Below are positions 21,169-31,391 of a stretch of DNA of 64,000 nt, piece by piece; within the stretch, counting starts at the first letter, position 1; every line of letters begins with the position of its first letter. The notes beneath the pieces were generated by a model. It did not search any database. It worked only from the letters and a program-made list of their open reading frames with translations, and was not told where the DNA came from. Location: the NCBI GenBank assembly GCA_018806915.1, contig JAGKQI010000097.1, positions 186,001-250,000 on the forward strand. Reading direction: 5' to 3'. The DNA comes from Phytophthora colocasiae. Its lineage: Eukaryota; Oomycota; Peronosporomycetes; Peronosporales; Peronosporaceae. The translations under genes and the position numbers were made by a program.

Positions 21169-21200
21169 ACGCCACAAGCCCAAACGGGCTTGTGGCGTAT
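21169..21200 (+). repeat. Perfect GC-rich hairpin followed by a T-run inside intron 3 of PLE-C
   Basis: ACGCCACAAGCCC, a 4-base loop, then the exact complement GGGCTTGTGGCGT followed directly by ATTTTTTTTT. It looks like a bacterial intrinsic terminator but lies 11 bases after a splice donor in a eukaryotic gene. Confidence 0.9.
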
Positions 21201-21697
21201 TTTTTTTTGGCTATGTTAATCATGTTGTATCCTAACGTTGTATTTGAACATGGTGTATCTTACTACATGTAGACTTGAGATTTATTGCGGAAAACAGCAG
21301 CATATCCAGGAAGTTGGAAACGTTCCTGAGAGTCAGCGATCTGCAGACCCAAACACTGGTCCATCCGCAGTTATCCGCAATCTCGAAGCCGTGTTGCCAC
21401 GCCGTCAAGACGATGTGTTCCATCTAGTGGTGACAGACCGATTCTATACATCAGTCCAGCTTTCGTTTCAGCTGCTGGAACGGAACGTCTACAGTATTGG
21501 TACTATCATGGGTGATCGCCTTGGGTATCCACGAGAAGTGGTAGAAAAAAACCGAGATCGGCCTAAGTCAATTCCACACGGGACTACACGAATGGCAGTC
21601 GCGAAAAATTGCCCCGGAATGACGGCTTTGGTCTGGTGGGATAGAAAACCTGTCCAGTTCCTGGCAACTGGGTCAAGCCGCACTATTGAAACTTGCC

Positions 21698-21751
21698 GTA
21701 CGTCTATTTCACTTCTGTTTTTGTATTATTTGGTAACTTATATTCTTGTAG
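21698..21751 (+). other. 54-nt stop-free intron of PLE-C
   Basis: Donor GCC|GTACGT, acceptor CTTGTAG. The length is a multiple of three without stops, so retention would add 18 hydrophobic residues rather than break the frame. It has no family motif. Confidence 0.65.
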
Positions 21752-23306
21752 AGCGACGGACGAGAGCTTCTAGAGGTGTGCGGCAAGATATTCCGTGCCC
21801 TTCGATGATCCGGGACTACCATCGCTGGATGGGCGGGGTGGATATCCACGACCAGCTCCGCCTCCAGCGATACTCGTTACCAAATGCAAACGTGGTTGAA
21901 AGAAGTACTATAAGGCGATTTTCATGGGCCTCGTCGACGTCGCCATCGTGAACGCGTACATCGTTTTCAGAGAAGCACAGAAGGCAAGCACGGAGCGTCC
22001 TATCACTCACGCTGAGTTCTTGCTAGAGCTGCACACCGAGATGCTGGGGCTGCGCGAGCGTGATTTTGCTGAGAGTGTAAGTACCATGTTGTATCACGTG
22101 TATGTTGTATAGAACTGGTGGTCTGGATACATGCTGTATCCTGTACATGTTGTATGAACATTGTACGCAGACACATGTTGGATGTGGAGGATGCTGTACA
22201 ACTGTTGCCATCGATACATGTTGTATTTTGATCATGTTGCATCTTGAGACATGGTGTATCTGCTACATGTTGGAACTAATAATGTCCTACCCACAGTCCG
22301 AGCCAGAGGAAACCGCAGATGGTGAGGTCCTTCCGCCATTGCCACCAGGACACCAGTCAGAAGAATGCCCTGAGTACCAAGTTGTCAATGGAGTGCGCAA
22401 ACGTCGTCAACGCCAATGCAAGGTATGCTCTATTTTGAAACGTCGAGTTGGAGAGCGCCGTGCCACAAAGTATTACTGCGCTGCCTGCAGCACCTCGGAC
22501 AAAGCTCGGTACGTCCTCACGTTTCGAGGCATATGCAAAGCTGATCTATTTTGTTCTTTTTTAGGATGTATTTGTGCAACAGAGTTTGGCCCCAACACTA
22601 CCCTGGCAACTCGTTGACGTGCTCGCAGATATGGCATTACAAGTGGAATAATGGGGCGAAACGTCCGAATCCTCGTTGCGGACGAGGAATTCAAAGCCGA
22701 GAATCTGGTGGAAGTCCAGGCAAGCGCAAGAGTCGATCCAGCGGAGAGGGTGAGGACGATGAAGGTGATTCAGAAGGTGATGAAGGAGAGGAAAATGCAG
22801 AGGACACAGAGAGCGTGGAGGACGCGCAAAGTGTGGAAGCCGTGGAAGACGCGGAAGACTCAGAAGGTGATGAGAACTCGGATAACGAAGGCATTGAGGA
22901 CGACCTAGAGGCGGCACGCGAGCTAGTTGCTGCCGGAGAAATCTAATGGTAATGGTTCTAAGATAGCTAAGCTGGTGAATCCATGGTCTCTGTTTTTGCT
23001 TTGACCTTGATTGCTTGTTGAAAAACTATGGTCTCTGTGCTACTTGTCCGGTCTCTTGATAAAAAGTCCAACACACTCCCTCCTCAAATTCGATATCATG
23101 GTGTATGATACATGTACAACATGAACACATGAAGTGAGCTGTTTAGATCCAACATGAGGGGTGATGGGTAGAGAGGGCAGTTCAAAACCGGTACACGTAC
23201 TTATCCGGGATCATACAAACTTTAAGTGTCCAGCGTCTGTACATGCTGTATTTTGAATATGTTACCATAATGAAAAACGGGTAGAAAAACAGCTCAGGGG
23301 GGTTAA

Positions 23307-23672
23307 GACAAACTGCCAGACAGTTCTTAAGTGAGAAAGTATGTGGTATGGGTGAAGGAAAACTCGAGTATGAATGTTGCTGCAACAGCACTAAGTCGTT
23401 TATTTGCTGTTCATCAACGATCAGTCCGTGACAAAGTTAAAGAAACCGATCGACACGAAGGATATGGATGTGGAGAACCTCCTCTCTTCAACTGAAAAAA
23501 TGAAGAAGAAACTGCTGTACACAATGACTTTGTACCCCTAAGGCTTCAAGCGGGTGATGGTCAATACTTGCAACATAGGTTTGGCTCTACAGTATAAGGC
23601 AAGGCGCTGAAGAAGTTGAGCTTGAATACATCTGATTCAATTTTCGGGCTGATGATGGTACGTGCACGAACT
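23307..23672. other. Non-coding stretch between two TTAA elements
   Basis: No convincing frame; short plus-strand open pieces (for example 23464-23540) are interrupted. Probably decayed host DNA. Confidence 0.5.
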
Positions 23673-23676
23673 TTAA

Positions 23677-25089
23677 CCCTTCAACCCCCATATGTTGGAG
23701 CCACCAACATAATGGGTGTATAGCTCTTGAAAACCTAACCACAGCATCTATACGCATGTTGGAGGCTCCAACATATTCAAATTTAGACTATATTTTTGTA
23801 TTGGAAGCAGCTCAATACTAAAAACAAGTGGAAAAAAAGTGAGAGAGAAGTGGCGATGCACAGGGGTAGGTCGAATCGAAAGGAGAAAACCGACACAAAT
23901 GGATAAAGACAGAACATTATCTGATCTGTAACGAAATACGGTGCTGTTTCCTTGCTATGTGCATCATTACTTTGCAAAGCCCTTTCTAATTCGTTAACAA
24001 AGAACATAAATTCCTGTCAATACATTTCCCATTAGATTGTACCCCCTCTAAGCGCATCACTGGCCTTGATTGTTCTCACAAGCAGGGCCCATTCTGTACA
24101 TATCTTGATTTAGATTGATGGGAATAACACTACTACCGTCTTCCCCCGCACACTGCGACTAGGCGCTATAATGAAGAGATTACTATGTTAAGCAAATATT
24201 CGGTTTAAACGCCTAGGCGTTATACAACGAACAAAAGTGCAATGTTTGTCGGGCGAGATTCAGGGTTCACTTTGCTGTGGTGGTGTAGGCCCGACCCTCC
24301 TATGATAGTGTAGTTTCGACGTTTGCTTTTGCCCATGGCGCTTGAAATGCGGTCTGTGCAAACAAAGAGAGATTGATGTCGAGCTCTGTTGGCCAACAAT
24401 CCCTTCCGTCTGTGGTTTAAGGGCTAATTTCAAAGCACGCACTATTGCTAACAAGGAAGTAGGCGTTCTATTCTGCTATGTGCTCTATTCGAACATTTGT
24501 GTGTGAATTCGACAATTCCCGATTTTGGACATAGCGCATAGTCGCAGTGTGCGGGGGAAGACGGTAGTGCTGCTACTTTTGAGGAAATTATTTCAAGTGC
24601 ATTATATTTTACTGTAATCTAGTGACCTTTGCATGACTGTCATATACGTCGTCTTCAGTTTGATCGTGCCAGTAAATCCAAGCATGTCTAGCTACAGCCA
24701 TATTTTTATAATAATACGTAAATACAAAGGTACATGCGTGAGGTGAGTAAGCAAGTGATGCGTTCCTTATACACTCTCTTTGTACGACTGAGGCATGCAT
24801 TTTATGAACTTGTGTTCGTGCAAAAACTTGATTTTTAATAAAAAGTGCATTTCTGAAGGTTGGATCCTCCATCATACTGGATCGTACTTGGCGATTTTGC
24901 CTACATATAGCGCAATATGTTAGAGGTCGCCCGTCTTTACACGAGAACAGAAACTGTAGTTTCCCTACCCCTCCCGCCAACAAAATCGTACTTAGAGTAG
25001 ACATATACAAACATCAAGACTAATTATGTTGGTGGCTCCAACATAATGATCAAAATATACCCCTCGATTTTTTGACGGGGGTTGAAGGG
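23677..25089. mobile_element. Non-autonomous TTAA element (piggyBac-type MITE), 1.4 kb
   Basis: Flanked by TTAA (23673-23676 and 25090-25093) with 13-bp perfect inverted repeats CCCTTCAACCCCC. Subterminal DNA has a palindromic family word, TATGTTGGAGCC-CCAACATA, twice near the left end (23691-23775) and once near the right end (25026-25045). It carries the ATGCACAGGGGTAGGT box but no recognisable transposase. It hosts a nested inverted-repeat element at 24132-24568. Confidence 0.88.
24132..24568. mobile_element. Nested inverted-repeat element (437 bp)
   Basis: Arms of about 38 bases beginning ACTACCGTCTTCCCCCGCAC at 24132-24169 and inverted at 24531-24568, with a single G/T mismatch. There is no coding capacity. 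A clear target-site duplication was not found, so the superfamily is undetermined. Confidence 0.85.
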
Positions 25090-25768
25090 TTAAAATGGCC
25101 AGGCCTTCTCTAGTGTCGACTCAAAGTTGTTATCAGTAAAGGGTGCAATCGAATCACCGAAGTCCGCCGAATTGAGACCAGCTCGAGCTTCTTCAGCCAA
25201 TTGTTCCCACATGATGAGGTCTTGAAGTTCCCCATCTTTACCCAAAAACGACAAATGGATCCAGCCATAGTCGCTCGTCATGTGTGTAACTCGTGTGGAA
25301 ATGTTGGATCCTCCCTCATACCTGTACCTCCAGGTCCATCTTCCAATTTGGGCTTCACGGATCTGCTGCATCCCTACAAAACCCAGCCATAAGACCATAC
25401 TGGCCCAGCAGTGACGGCCTTTTGCCTCGGTAGAAGCGGAAGTTCTTTGGGAAGTACCACGCGTACACGATGGCCCAACGGTCTCGATACCATGAAGATC
25501 TTCCATGCACTTGAGAGCCCATCGGTGACTCCGTACAACCGTCGGCCTTATTGGTTGGTTTCTGACCTCCCGAGATCTCTCCAGCAGCATTCAGGGCCGG
25601 AAATGACTTACAATATAAAGTTGCGGCTAGAACTTGATAGCAGCTTTTTCCGAAATCGTGATCGGGCTGAGCGAAAGGCTGCACTTGATCGTGGATAATT
25701 GTGGCGGCCACGCCATGGATAGAGTGAAGCAGTACCAGGAAAAGCACCACGAATGTAGTGGAATTCAT
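25090..25768 (-). pseudogene. NLP (NPP1-like) pseudogene 1
   Basis: The ATG at 25768 opens a signal peptide (MNSTTFVVLFLVLLHSIHG) and the N-terminal half up to YAWYFPKNF. The frame is then lost near the heptapeptide region (about 25430), and a segment of some 60 residues present in copy 2 is missing. The rest, in another frame, ends DLIMWEQLAEEARAGLNSAD...KAWPF. The position of the usual GHRHDWE motif reads GRHCWAS, so even an unbroken form would lack key residues linked to cytolysis. The TAA stop lies inside the TTAA where the MITE inserted. Confidence 0.82.
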
Positions 25769-26146
25769 GGAGTTTGTTCTGCTTGTGAAGTGGGGTCAAC
25801 TTGTCGAATTCGAAACTGAAAGGTGCGGAAGTAGCATGATCTGGTCAGCGATTACGGCTACCTCAAGAGTACATACAATCAGCACTACACTACAATCTGT
25901 ACAGGAATTGCTTCCCAAAGGCAGAAAGACCACCATAGGATGAGAGTGTAGACCAGAGAAATGCCTATTTTACCAGATAACCCCACAACAAACCTTCAAC
26001 GAATGTCAATTCTGTTTCTCCAAAATTACCACGCGATTCTCTTGAAAACGCCGGAGAAGATCATCTACTAAAGCCGTTGATGAATTGTACGTATGTGGAC
26101 CACCATGCGTGAAAATGACGACCAATTGAACTCCATTTCTCCATGG
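25769..26146. other. Intergenic, possible faint CRN-like relic
   Basis: Stops in all frames. On the minus strand a short stretch around 25925-26000 reads like a P-loop (LSGKIGISLVYTL), reminiscent of CRN NTPase domains, but it is too short to call. Confidence 0.3.
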
Positions 26147-27031
26147 CTAATTCCCCTTGGTACGACTTGTAACACGTCTAAACTGCTTCAGCTTGACGAT
26201 TCGCCAGTCCACATCACTCGGCTCCGTCACTAACGACTCAAAGCGTAGCGTCATCTTCACGTCACTCTTCACTGTTTGTTTCTCTGATGTCTCAGCCCAA
26301 ACAACTTCCACTGACTGCGTTGTATGCAGCAACGCCGTGAGTTGCAACCTCTCAAGAACTTCTTCTTCATCTTCTGGACTCGTCTCGAATTCATTCTCCA
26401 ATTTCTCCTGAATGGCACTCATATCCTCCATCACGTTCTTCACACTCAACTGTCCATTCAGTTGATTCAATTTGCGCTTCTCCACTAGCGTTTGGCTCAA
26501 AACAGCTCGAAGTTTCTCTTGCATTTTGACATTGGCACGTGTCGTTCTCTCACATTTAACCCCACTGAGATAAACCCCAGTAAAGTCCAGCTCTTTCAGT
26601 TCAACACGGGATGCCCCCACTCCTAATCTCCTCATACGAGGCAGGAGATCCTTCTGGAAGCATAGAGAATCGAACATTTGCTCAATTTCCATGTCAATCT
26701 GATGATCAGAGGACAAGTCAATGGGCTGATTCGCGTGCATCGATCTGATAACACGTTCACCGGCGAATCTTGCACCGTTAAGGAACTCTATAGCGTCGAT
26801 TTCAGTCTTGGAAGGCAATTGCAAGTGGGCGTAGAGGTAACGATTATGCAGAGACCAATTGCTCGGGGGGAAGACACTGTGGTCTTCATAGCATTTTAAC
26901 TGGTCGTTCCGGTCAAGCACACGTCGCACGTACTGCGATAGCCCATCGTTAGAAAGAGGAGAAGGAGAGGAGAAGTATCGGCTATGCTGGGGACGTAGCG
27001 AGCGCTGGGGGACACGAAGGAGGAGCATCAT
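26147..27031 (-). CDS. Conserved-looking protein with probable mitochondrial presequence
   Basis: About 294 codons from the ATG at 27031 (an in-frame ATG also lies at 27109). The N-terminus MMLLLRVPQRSLRPQHSRYFSS is arginine/serine-rich without acids, like a mitochondrial targeting peptide. The C-terminal 90 residues (from about VEVVWAETSEKQ to DVDWRIVKLKQ) vaguely recall the Tim44/MBA1-like fold, a guess only. No frameshifts. It is the only normal-looking housekeeping-type gene among the NLP copies. An AT-rich stretch with TACAATATATTGG lies about 30 bases upstream. Confidence 0.6.
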   Translation of the reverse strand: MMLLLRVPQRSLRPQHSRYFSSPSPLSNDGLSQYVRRVLDRNDQLKCYEDHSVFPPSNWSLHNRYLYAHLQLPSKTEIDAIEFLNGARFAGERVIRSMHANQPIDLSSDHQIDMEIEQMFDSLCFQKDLLPRMRRLGVGASRVELKELDFTGVYLSGVKCERTTRANVKMQEKLRAVLSQTLVEKRKLNQLNGQLSVKNVMEDMSAIQEKLENEFETSPEDEEEVLERLQLTALLHTTQSVEVVWAETSEKQTVKSDVKMTLRFESLVTEPSDVDWRIVKLKQFRRVTSRTKGN

Positions 27032-27155
27032 TGTACGCCTCAGGTTTTCCCAATAGTATTGTACAATATATTGGGGAAGTAATATACATAAGGTTCTGAA
27101 ATCACTCAATAGTATTGAAAGTCACAATGTATTGGAAGACGACAATAGATTGTCG

Positions 27156-27984
27156 TTAGAATGGCCAAGCTTTCTCCAGTGTCGTCTTGAAGTTGTTGTC
27201 AGTAAAGGGGGCAAAGGAGTCACCAAAGTCCGCCGAATTGAGGGAAGTTCGAGCTTCGTCCGTCAATTGTTCCCACATGATGAGGTCTTGGAATTCTCCA
27301 TCTTCGCGTGAAAATGACAAATAAATCCAGTCAAGCGTGTCCATCATGTGCGTAACTCGCGTGGAGAAGTTGGAGCCGCCCTCGTACGTGTAATTCCAGG
27401 ACCGTCGGCCCAATTTTGTGTGTTGAATCTCTTGCATACCGACGAATGCCATAGGAGGGATGCCATTGAATTTCTGATACGGTTCTTTCTTGGGCTTTGT
27501 CCCAAAAGAGAACATGTACCTCTCCGGCTTTAGAGTGTGACAACGACGCCCCGAGGATCTTTGGGTGCTCCACAGCAGGGTTATCCAACCACAAGATCAT
27601 ACTCGCCCACCCATGACGGCCTTTGGCAGAGTAACCACGGAAGTTCTTTGGGAAATACCACGCGTACATGATGACCCAGTAGTCCTGGTACCATGAAGAT
27701 CTACCGTACACTTGAGAGCCCATGGGCGATTCCGTACAACCGTCTGTGCCTTTGGTTGGCTTGAGGCCTCCCGTGATTTCTCCAGCAGAATTCACGGCCG
27801 GAAATGGGACGCAGCCATCCACAATTTGAATTTGCGGTTTGAATTTGACAGCAGCTTTTTCCGAAATCGTGACGGGCTCAGGCTGAGCAAAAGGCTTCAC
27901 TTGGTCGTGGTTAATTGTGACTGGTTCACCATGGGCGCAGTGGAGCAGTGCTAGGGAAAGAATCACGGCTGTAACGCGATTCAT
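27156..27984 (-). pseudogene. NLP (NPP1-like) pseudogene 2
   Basis: From the ATG at 27984: signal peptide ([19 protein letters not shown]), an NLP N-terminal region with [14 protein letters not shown] and YAWYFPKNF, and the heptapeptide region reading [15 protein letters not shown] in place of GHRHDWE-VVWIDNP. A frameshift at about 27495-27530 moves the C-terminal third (MFSFGTKP... to TLEKAWPF) to another frame; the DLIMWEQLTDEAR segment is preserved there. It is the least decayed of the three copies. Start chosen by the signal peptide; the longer frame from 28101 has none. Confidence 0.82.
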
Positions 27985-28481
27985 AAGCTCAAAGGGGGGG
28001 AGGTGAGGCCTTCTTGACAAATTCAAAACTGAGAGAACAGCTGCGCGAAAGTGTACATGTAGCTTGGTGTTCGCTGTTTGAATGAGGCGTGGAATAATCA
28101 CTCATGGTCCAGATCTGCTACATGTACATGTGCGACTTGAATCGAATACGATTCGTATGGTACATGTACTACAGCAGATCGGGGATCTGCATCAATTGAT
28201 AACGGCATTTGTGATGATGAGTGCTGGCTCTTGGACGAACTGTAAGTACATGTACAACTTCAGAATTGTCGTTATCTTAACGTTAGAAACGCTACTTGCT
28301 GTTCGCGGAAGTACCTCAAAAACGTGGGCTATTCGCATGCCTTTACTTGATACTTTGGCAATTTGACATTCCAATGTGACTCCAATGGATCATGAGTACG
28401 ATCGTGTTCGTACTTGCTGTAACGTGCAATATCTTCGTTTAAAAGAAATACAAAAGAGCAGAGTTAAAATCTAGCAAGTTG

Positions 28482-28533
28482 CTAGTGAGATATCCTACTT
28501 GCATATTAGTTTGATAGTAGGATATCTCACTAG
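28482..28533. repeat. 17-bp perfect inverted repeat at the 3' end of NLP relic 3
   Basis: CTAGTGAGATATCCTAC at 28482-28498 and its complement at 28517-28533, with an 18-base spacer. The right arm overlaps the stop codon (28530-28532) of the NLP relic. Confidence 0.92.
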
Positions 28534-29125
28534 AACGGCCACGCATGCTCCAGTGTCGTCTTAAAGTTGGCATCGGTAAAGGGAGCAGTCGAGTCACCAA
28601 CGTCCGCCGAATTGAGGGAAGTTCGAGCTTCCCACAAAATGGATCCAGTCGTCCTTTTCAATCATATGGGTAGCACGCGAGCCGCCCTCATACGTCCAGC
28701 TCCATCGACTAATCTGGAGATGACGGATCCGCTGCATTCTCATGAAGCCCATGGAAGGATTGAACTTTTGCTACGGTTCTTCATGACGCTCTGACACCGA
28801 AATGAACAGCAACTTTAGTGACTCTAACGTTTGCTGTGACAACGACGCCCCAAGAAGCCAAAGCGGGGTTATCCAGCCACAAGATCATACTCGCCCATCT
28901 GTGACGGCGTTTTGCCATGTACAGAAGTTCTTGGGGAAATACCAAGCGTACACGATAGCCCATTGATCCCGGTACCATGAAGCTCTGTCATATACTTGAG
29001 ACCCCAGGTACACAACCGTCTGTGCCTTTGGTTGGCTTGAGGCCTCTCCAGCAGCATTCACGACTGGAATTGACACGTGAACTTAACATCAGCTTTTTCC
29101 GAGATCGTGACGGGCTCAGGCTGCC
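28530..29125 (-). pseudogene. NLP (NPP1-like) pseudogene 3, strongly decayed
   Basis: Pieces of the NLP sequence occur on the minus strand in changing frames: the N-terminal part near 29110-29040, the [16 protein letters not shown] segment near 28990-28930, [12 protein letters not shown] near 28900-28860, and the C-terminus ending AWPF-TAG at 28530. Several internal segments are missing. It is not able to encode an NLP. Confidence 0.75.
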
Positions 29126-29517
29126 AAGCGATTGGAAACAACACTGGTATACCACGGACAAGCTGGCCAATGCTGAGCTCGTTGAAAAGGCAGACTTCGA
29201 GAACATCCACGGGAAATGGTCATTTGGGACAATTACAACAAGTACATTGGCGACTTTGTGCTGGGTGTAAGGAATTGGTAGTCGCAAAGTGCGTAACGTA
29301 GGTTGAAAATGATAGGAGCTGGAGCTGGAGACCAGCAGACACGATATCTTTGTCTAGTATTTTCTGGACATATCACAAATTCGTACCTGGAAGACACCTA
29401 TGAGGTGGCGCCGCATGGCCGTTTCTTCCAAGGAACCATCGAAAAAGGATCGCGTCCATTCGCTTTGCCTGTCCTCCTAACGCGCCTCATTCTCAGTCTT
29501 CGATTCAACCACGCGTT

Positions 29518-31128
29518 ATGAACGGTCTCCTGTCTCTGTCAGTAGTTGCTGCGTTGACTTGTACCTCGAGCGCTTTCGACGATACTACCCCCATCATCAA
29601 TGTCCTCCGTACTACGACCAATCTCGAGTTAAATCCAAGTGTGCAACACATTCCACTTGACCCCTACGACAAAAATCTCCGTCCACCACCTGCCAACGTC
29701 CCGAAGACCTTCGAGATCCACATCGGATCGTCCGTCTTTCGAGACGGACATCGATGTGGGAAGACCCTCTTCACCGCCCTTAAGCGAGCGGTGTACCCCG
29801 AACGTCTCCGCTTTGGAATCCTCGAACAATTGGTGGAAGGAGACCCCACCTGCTTGGATGAATACTGCATCATGGCTGAAGACGAGTGGCCGGACTACCC
29901 TGAATGTCGCTACAAGGACCAGATCAAAGTGAACCCGAGACCGGCAGCAGAAGCTTCCGGGTGTACGACAGCTCGTCATCAGCAGCAAGAGATGATTGGA
30001 GATGAGGAATTCTGTCTGCAAGTGGATGGTCACAGTATCTTCACGAACGGATGGGACGACATCATGTTGGACGAGTGGAAACGTATTGACAACGAGATGG
30101 CCATCTTGACGGTATATCCTCATGACCTCCATGATTTTGTCAAAGAAAACGGAGACAATAATGCGCCGGACTGGATTCCTCACTTGTGTACGACAATCAA
30201 GGGGGGAAATGGCCTCACGCGGATCGTTGGTGCCAGTATAAAGCGCAATGCGAATTTTCCTCAGATGGCTGCGCTGTGGGGTGGAGGTTTATCGTTCAGT
30301 AAATGCCATGCGGAACGGAACGTCCCGGTGGATTCACACACCCCTTGGCTCTGGGATGGCGAGGAATTCTTGCGTTCTGCAGACTATTGGACTCACGGCT
30401 ACGATCTGTACTCCCCCAGTAAGATCGGTAACGTTTTGTACCATAATTACTCGAAGAAACCTGCCAGTTTCTGGAAATCTCCAGTAGATCCGGAAGTAAA
30501 GCGCTTGGACACGGAGATGACGCACAACCGAGTCCGTCTTCGCGTCGGATTGGACTTTAAAGGACCCGTGGATGGCTACGAGTTGAACAAGTACAAGTTT
30601 GGCACTGCACGAACGTTCCAGCAGTACTTGAAGTTCGCGAACATAACCTTTGAGGGCTGGATGAACGAGACCAATTCGTGTGGACAGCTTCATTGGGTTC
30701 CATATACAAATGCGACGGAAGTGGAGGAGATTGTGGGGGATAATTGGAAGATGAATGCTCTAGTAGCAGCTCCTACACCACAACAGCTTGTTGCAACGAA
30801 GAAGGATCATTTCCAAGATGATACGGGCAAGCACGTAGCGAGAGCTATGGCAGAGTATGGAGAAGAAGAAGCGGAGGACAATGTCAAGCAGCGGCTGGTT
30901 ACTGCGCATAAGGAGAATGGTGCAGGTATTGGAGACGAGAAGCCCGGTATTGTCCAATTGCGGCAGGAAACCCCACAACTGGCCAGACGAAAACGGTCGA
31001 ATCTCCCTGCGTGGGGTCTTCTGGCTGTTGTGTTAGTTGCTCTGTTCGTGACACTTTCGAATGATCGGAAATCCTTGGCTATTCGACAATCCTGCGTTGC
31101 GAAAGCGCCACACTTGAGTCACGACTAA
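29518..31128 (+). CDS. GlcNAc-transferase-like membrane protein (Skp1-GnT/GT60-like), copy 1
   Basis: 536 codons. N-terminal signal peptide (about residues 1-19), a catalytic-like region at 65-290, and one C-terminal transmembrane segment (LPAWGLLAVVLVALFVTLS, about 500-520), so probably a type I Golgi or cell-surface protein. The core has FEIHIGSSVFRDGHRCGKTL, a cysteine-rich CRYKDQ region and CTTARHQQQ...FCLQVDGHSIF (about 150-175), which matches the GlcNAc-transferase family related to the cytosolic Skp1-hydroxyproline enzyme; the D-G-H sits where a metal-binding DxD/DxH is expected. Donor and acceptor are unknown. A convergent paralogue (31392-32996) ends 262 bases away. Confidence 0.72.
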   Translation: MNGLLSLSVVAALTCTSSAFDDTTPIINVLRTTTNLELNPSVQHIPLDPYDKNLRPPPANVPKTFEIHIGSSVFRDGHRCGKTLFTALKRAVYPERLRFGILEQLVEGDPTCLDEYCIMAEDEWPDYPECRYKDQIKVNPRPAAEASGCTTARHQQQEMIGDEEFCLQVDGHSIFTNGWDDIMLDEWKRIDNEMAILTVYPHDLHDFVKENGDNNAPDWIPHLCTTIKGGNGLTRIVGASIKRNANFPQMAALWGGGLSFSKCHAERNVPVDSHTPWLWDGEEFLRSADYWTHGYDLYSPSKIGNVLYHNYSKKPASFWKSPVDPEVKRLDTEMTHNRVRLRVGLDFKGPVDGYELNKYKFGTARTFQQYLKFANITFEGWMNETNSCGQLHWVPYTNATEVEEIVGDNWKMNALVAAPTPQQLVATKKDHFQDDTGKHVARAMAEYGEEEAEDNVKQRLVTAHKENGAGIGDEKPGIVQLRQETPQLARRKRSNLPAWGLLAVVLVALFVTLSNDRKSLAIRQSCVAKAPHLSHD

Positions 31129-31391
31129 CTTAGGCTTGATTATACCGGTAACTCAAAATATACTCAACAGTTCATGTAGAATATATAGCACATCGTGGTG
31201 AGGTGGCCGTGTACTACCTACTACGTACGTCATTTGAAGTGGCTCAGTTCGTATTCGTGTGAAACGGAAAAGCCTAGGAGACAGACGAACTTGTAGCCGG
31301 TTACTTACTGCTCCAGGAAGGATTGATGGAGCACTTACGAACTTGAACTTTTCTCACAATTTATACAGTGTTTTGTGTGTTTTTAAAGGAG
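31129..31391. other. Short intergenic region between convergent paralogues
   Basis: The 3' ends of the two transferase-like genes face each other across 263 bases with no other feature seen. Confidence 0.6.

Larger units (their letters stand above)
18813..22946 (+). pseudogene. piggyBac-like transposase of PLE-C, seven exons, one frameshift
   Basis: Exons by GT-AG and phase: 18813-19612, 19951-20396, 20465-21158, 21273-21697, 21752-22076, 22297-22508, 22565-22946. The first four junctions keep phase (for example TH-D-PDN and MR-LEIYCG). Domains: lysine-rich N-terminus with PKPARKRR-type basic tracts, acidic stretch, DDE core (VISFDEGILPS, LVVTDRFYTS, WMGGVDIHDQ) and a C-terminal cysteine cluster (CKVCSI to IWHYKW) with an acidic tail. 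In exon 5 near 21895-21905 one base is missing: the frame fails just before the KKYYK segment, and the exon total of 3284 leaves a remainder of two. Catalytic residues remain; the lesion looks recent. Confidence 0.82.
18586..23302 (+). mobile_element. piggyBac-like element PLE-C
   Basis: TTAA at 18582-18585 and at 23303-23306 flank DNA that begins CCCCCC and ends GGGGGG. The terminal inverted repeat is only about 6 bp, so the right boundary is less certain. The interior holds a plus-strand seven-exon transposase gene. A family word, TACAACATG/CATGTTGTA, is frequent in the 5' leader (18601-18680), in four of six introns and in the 3' region (23095-23160), and rare in exons. Confidence 0.8.

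Noticed and set aside
21169..21200. True Rho-independent terminator and a bacterial operon
   Set aside because: The hairpin looks like one, but it lies in an intron of a eukaryotic transposase gene; reported as an anomaly only.
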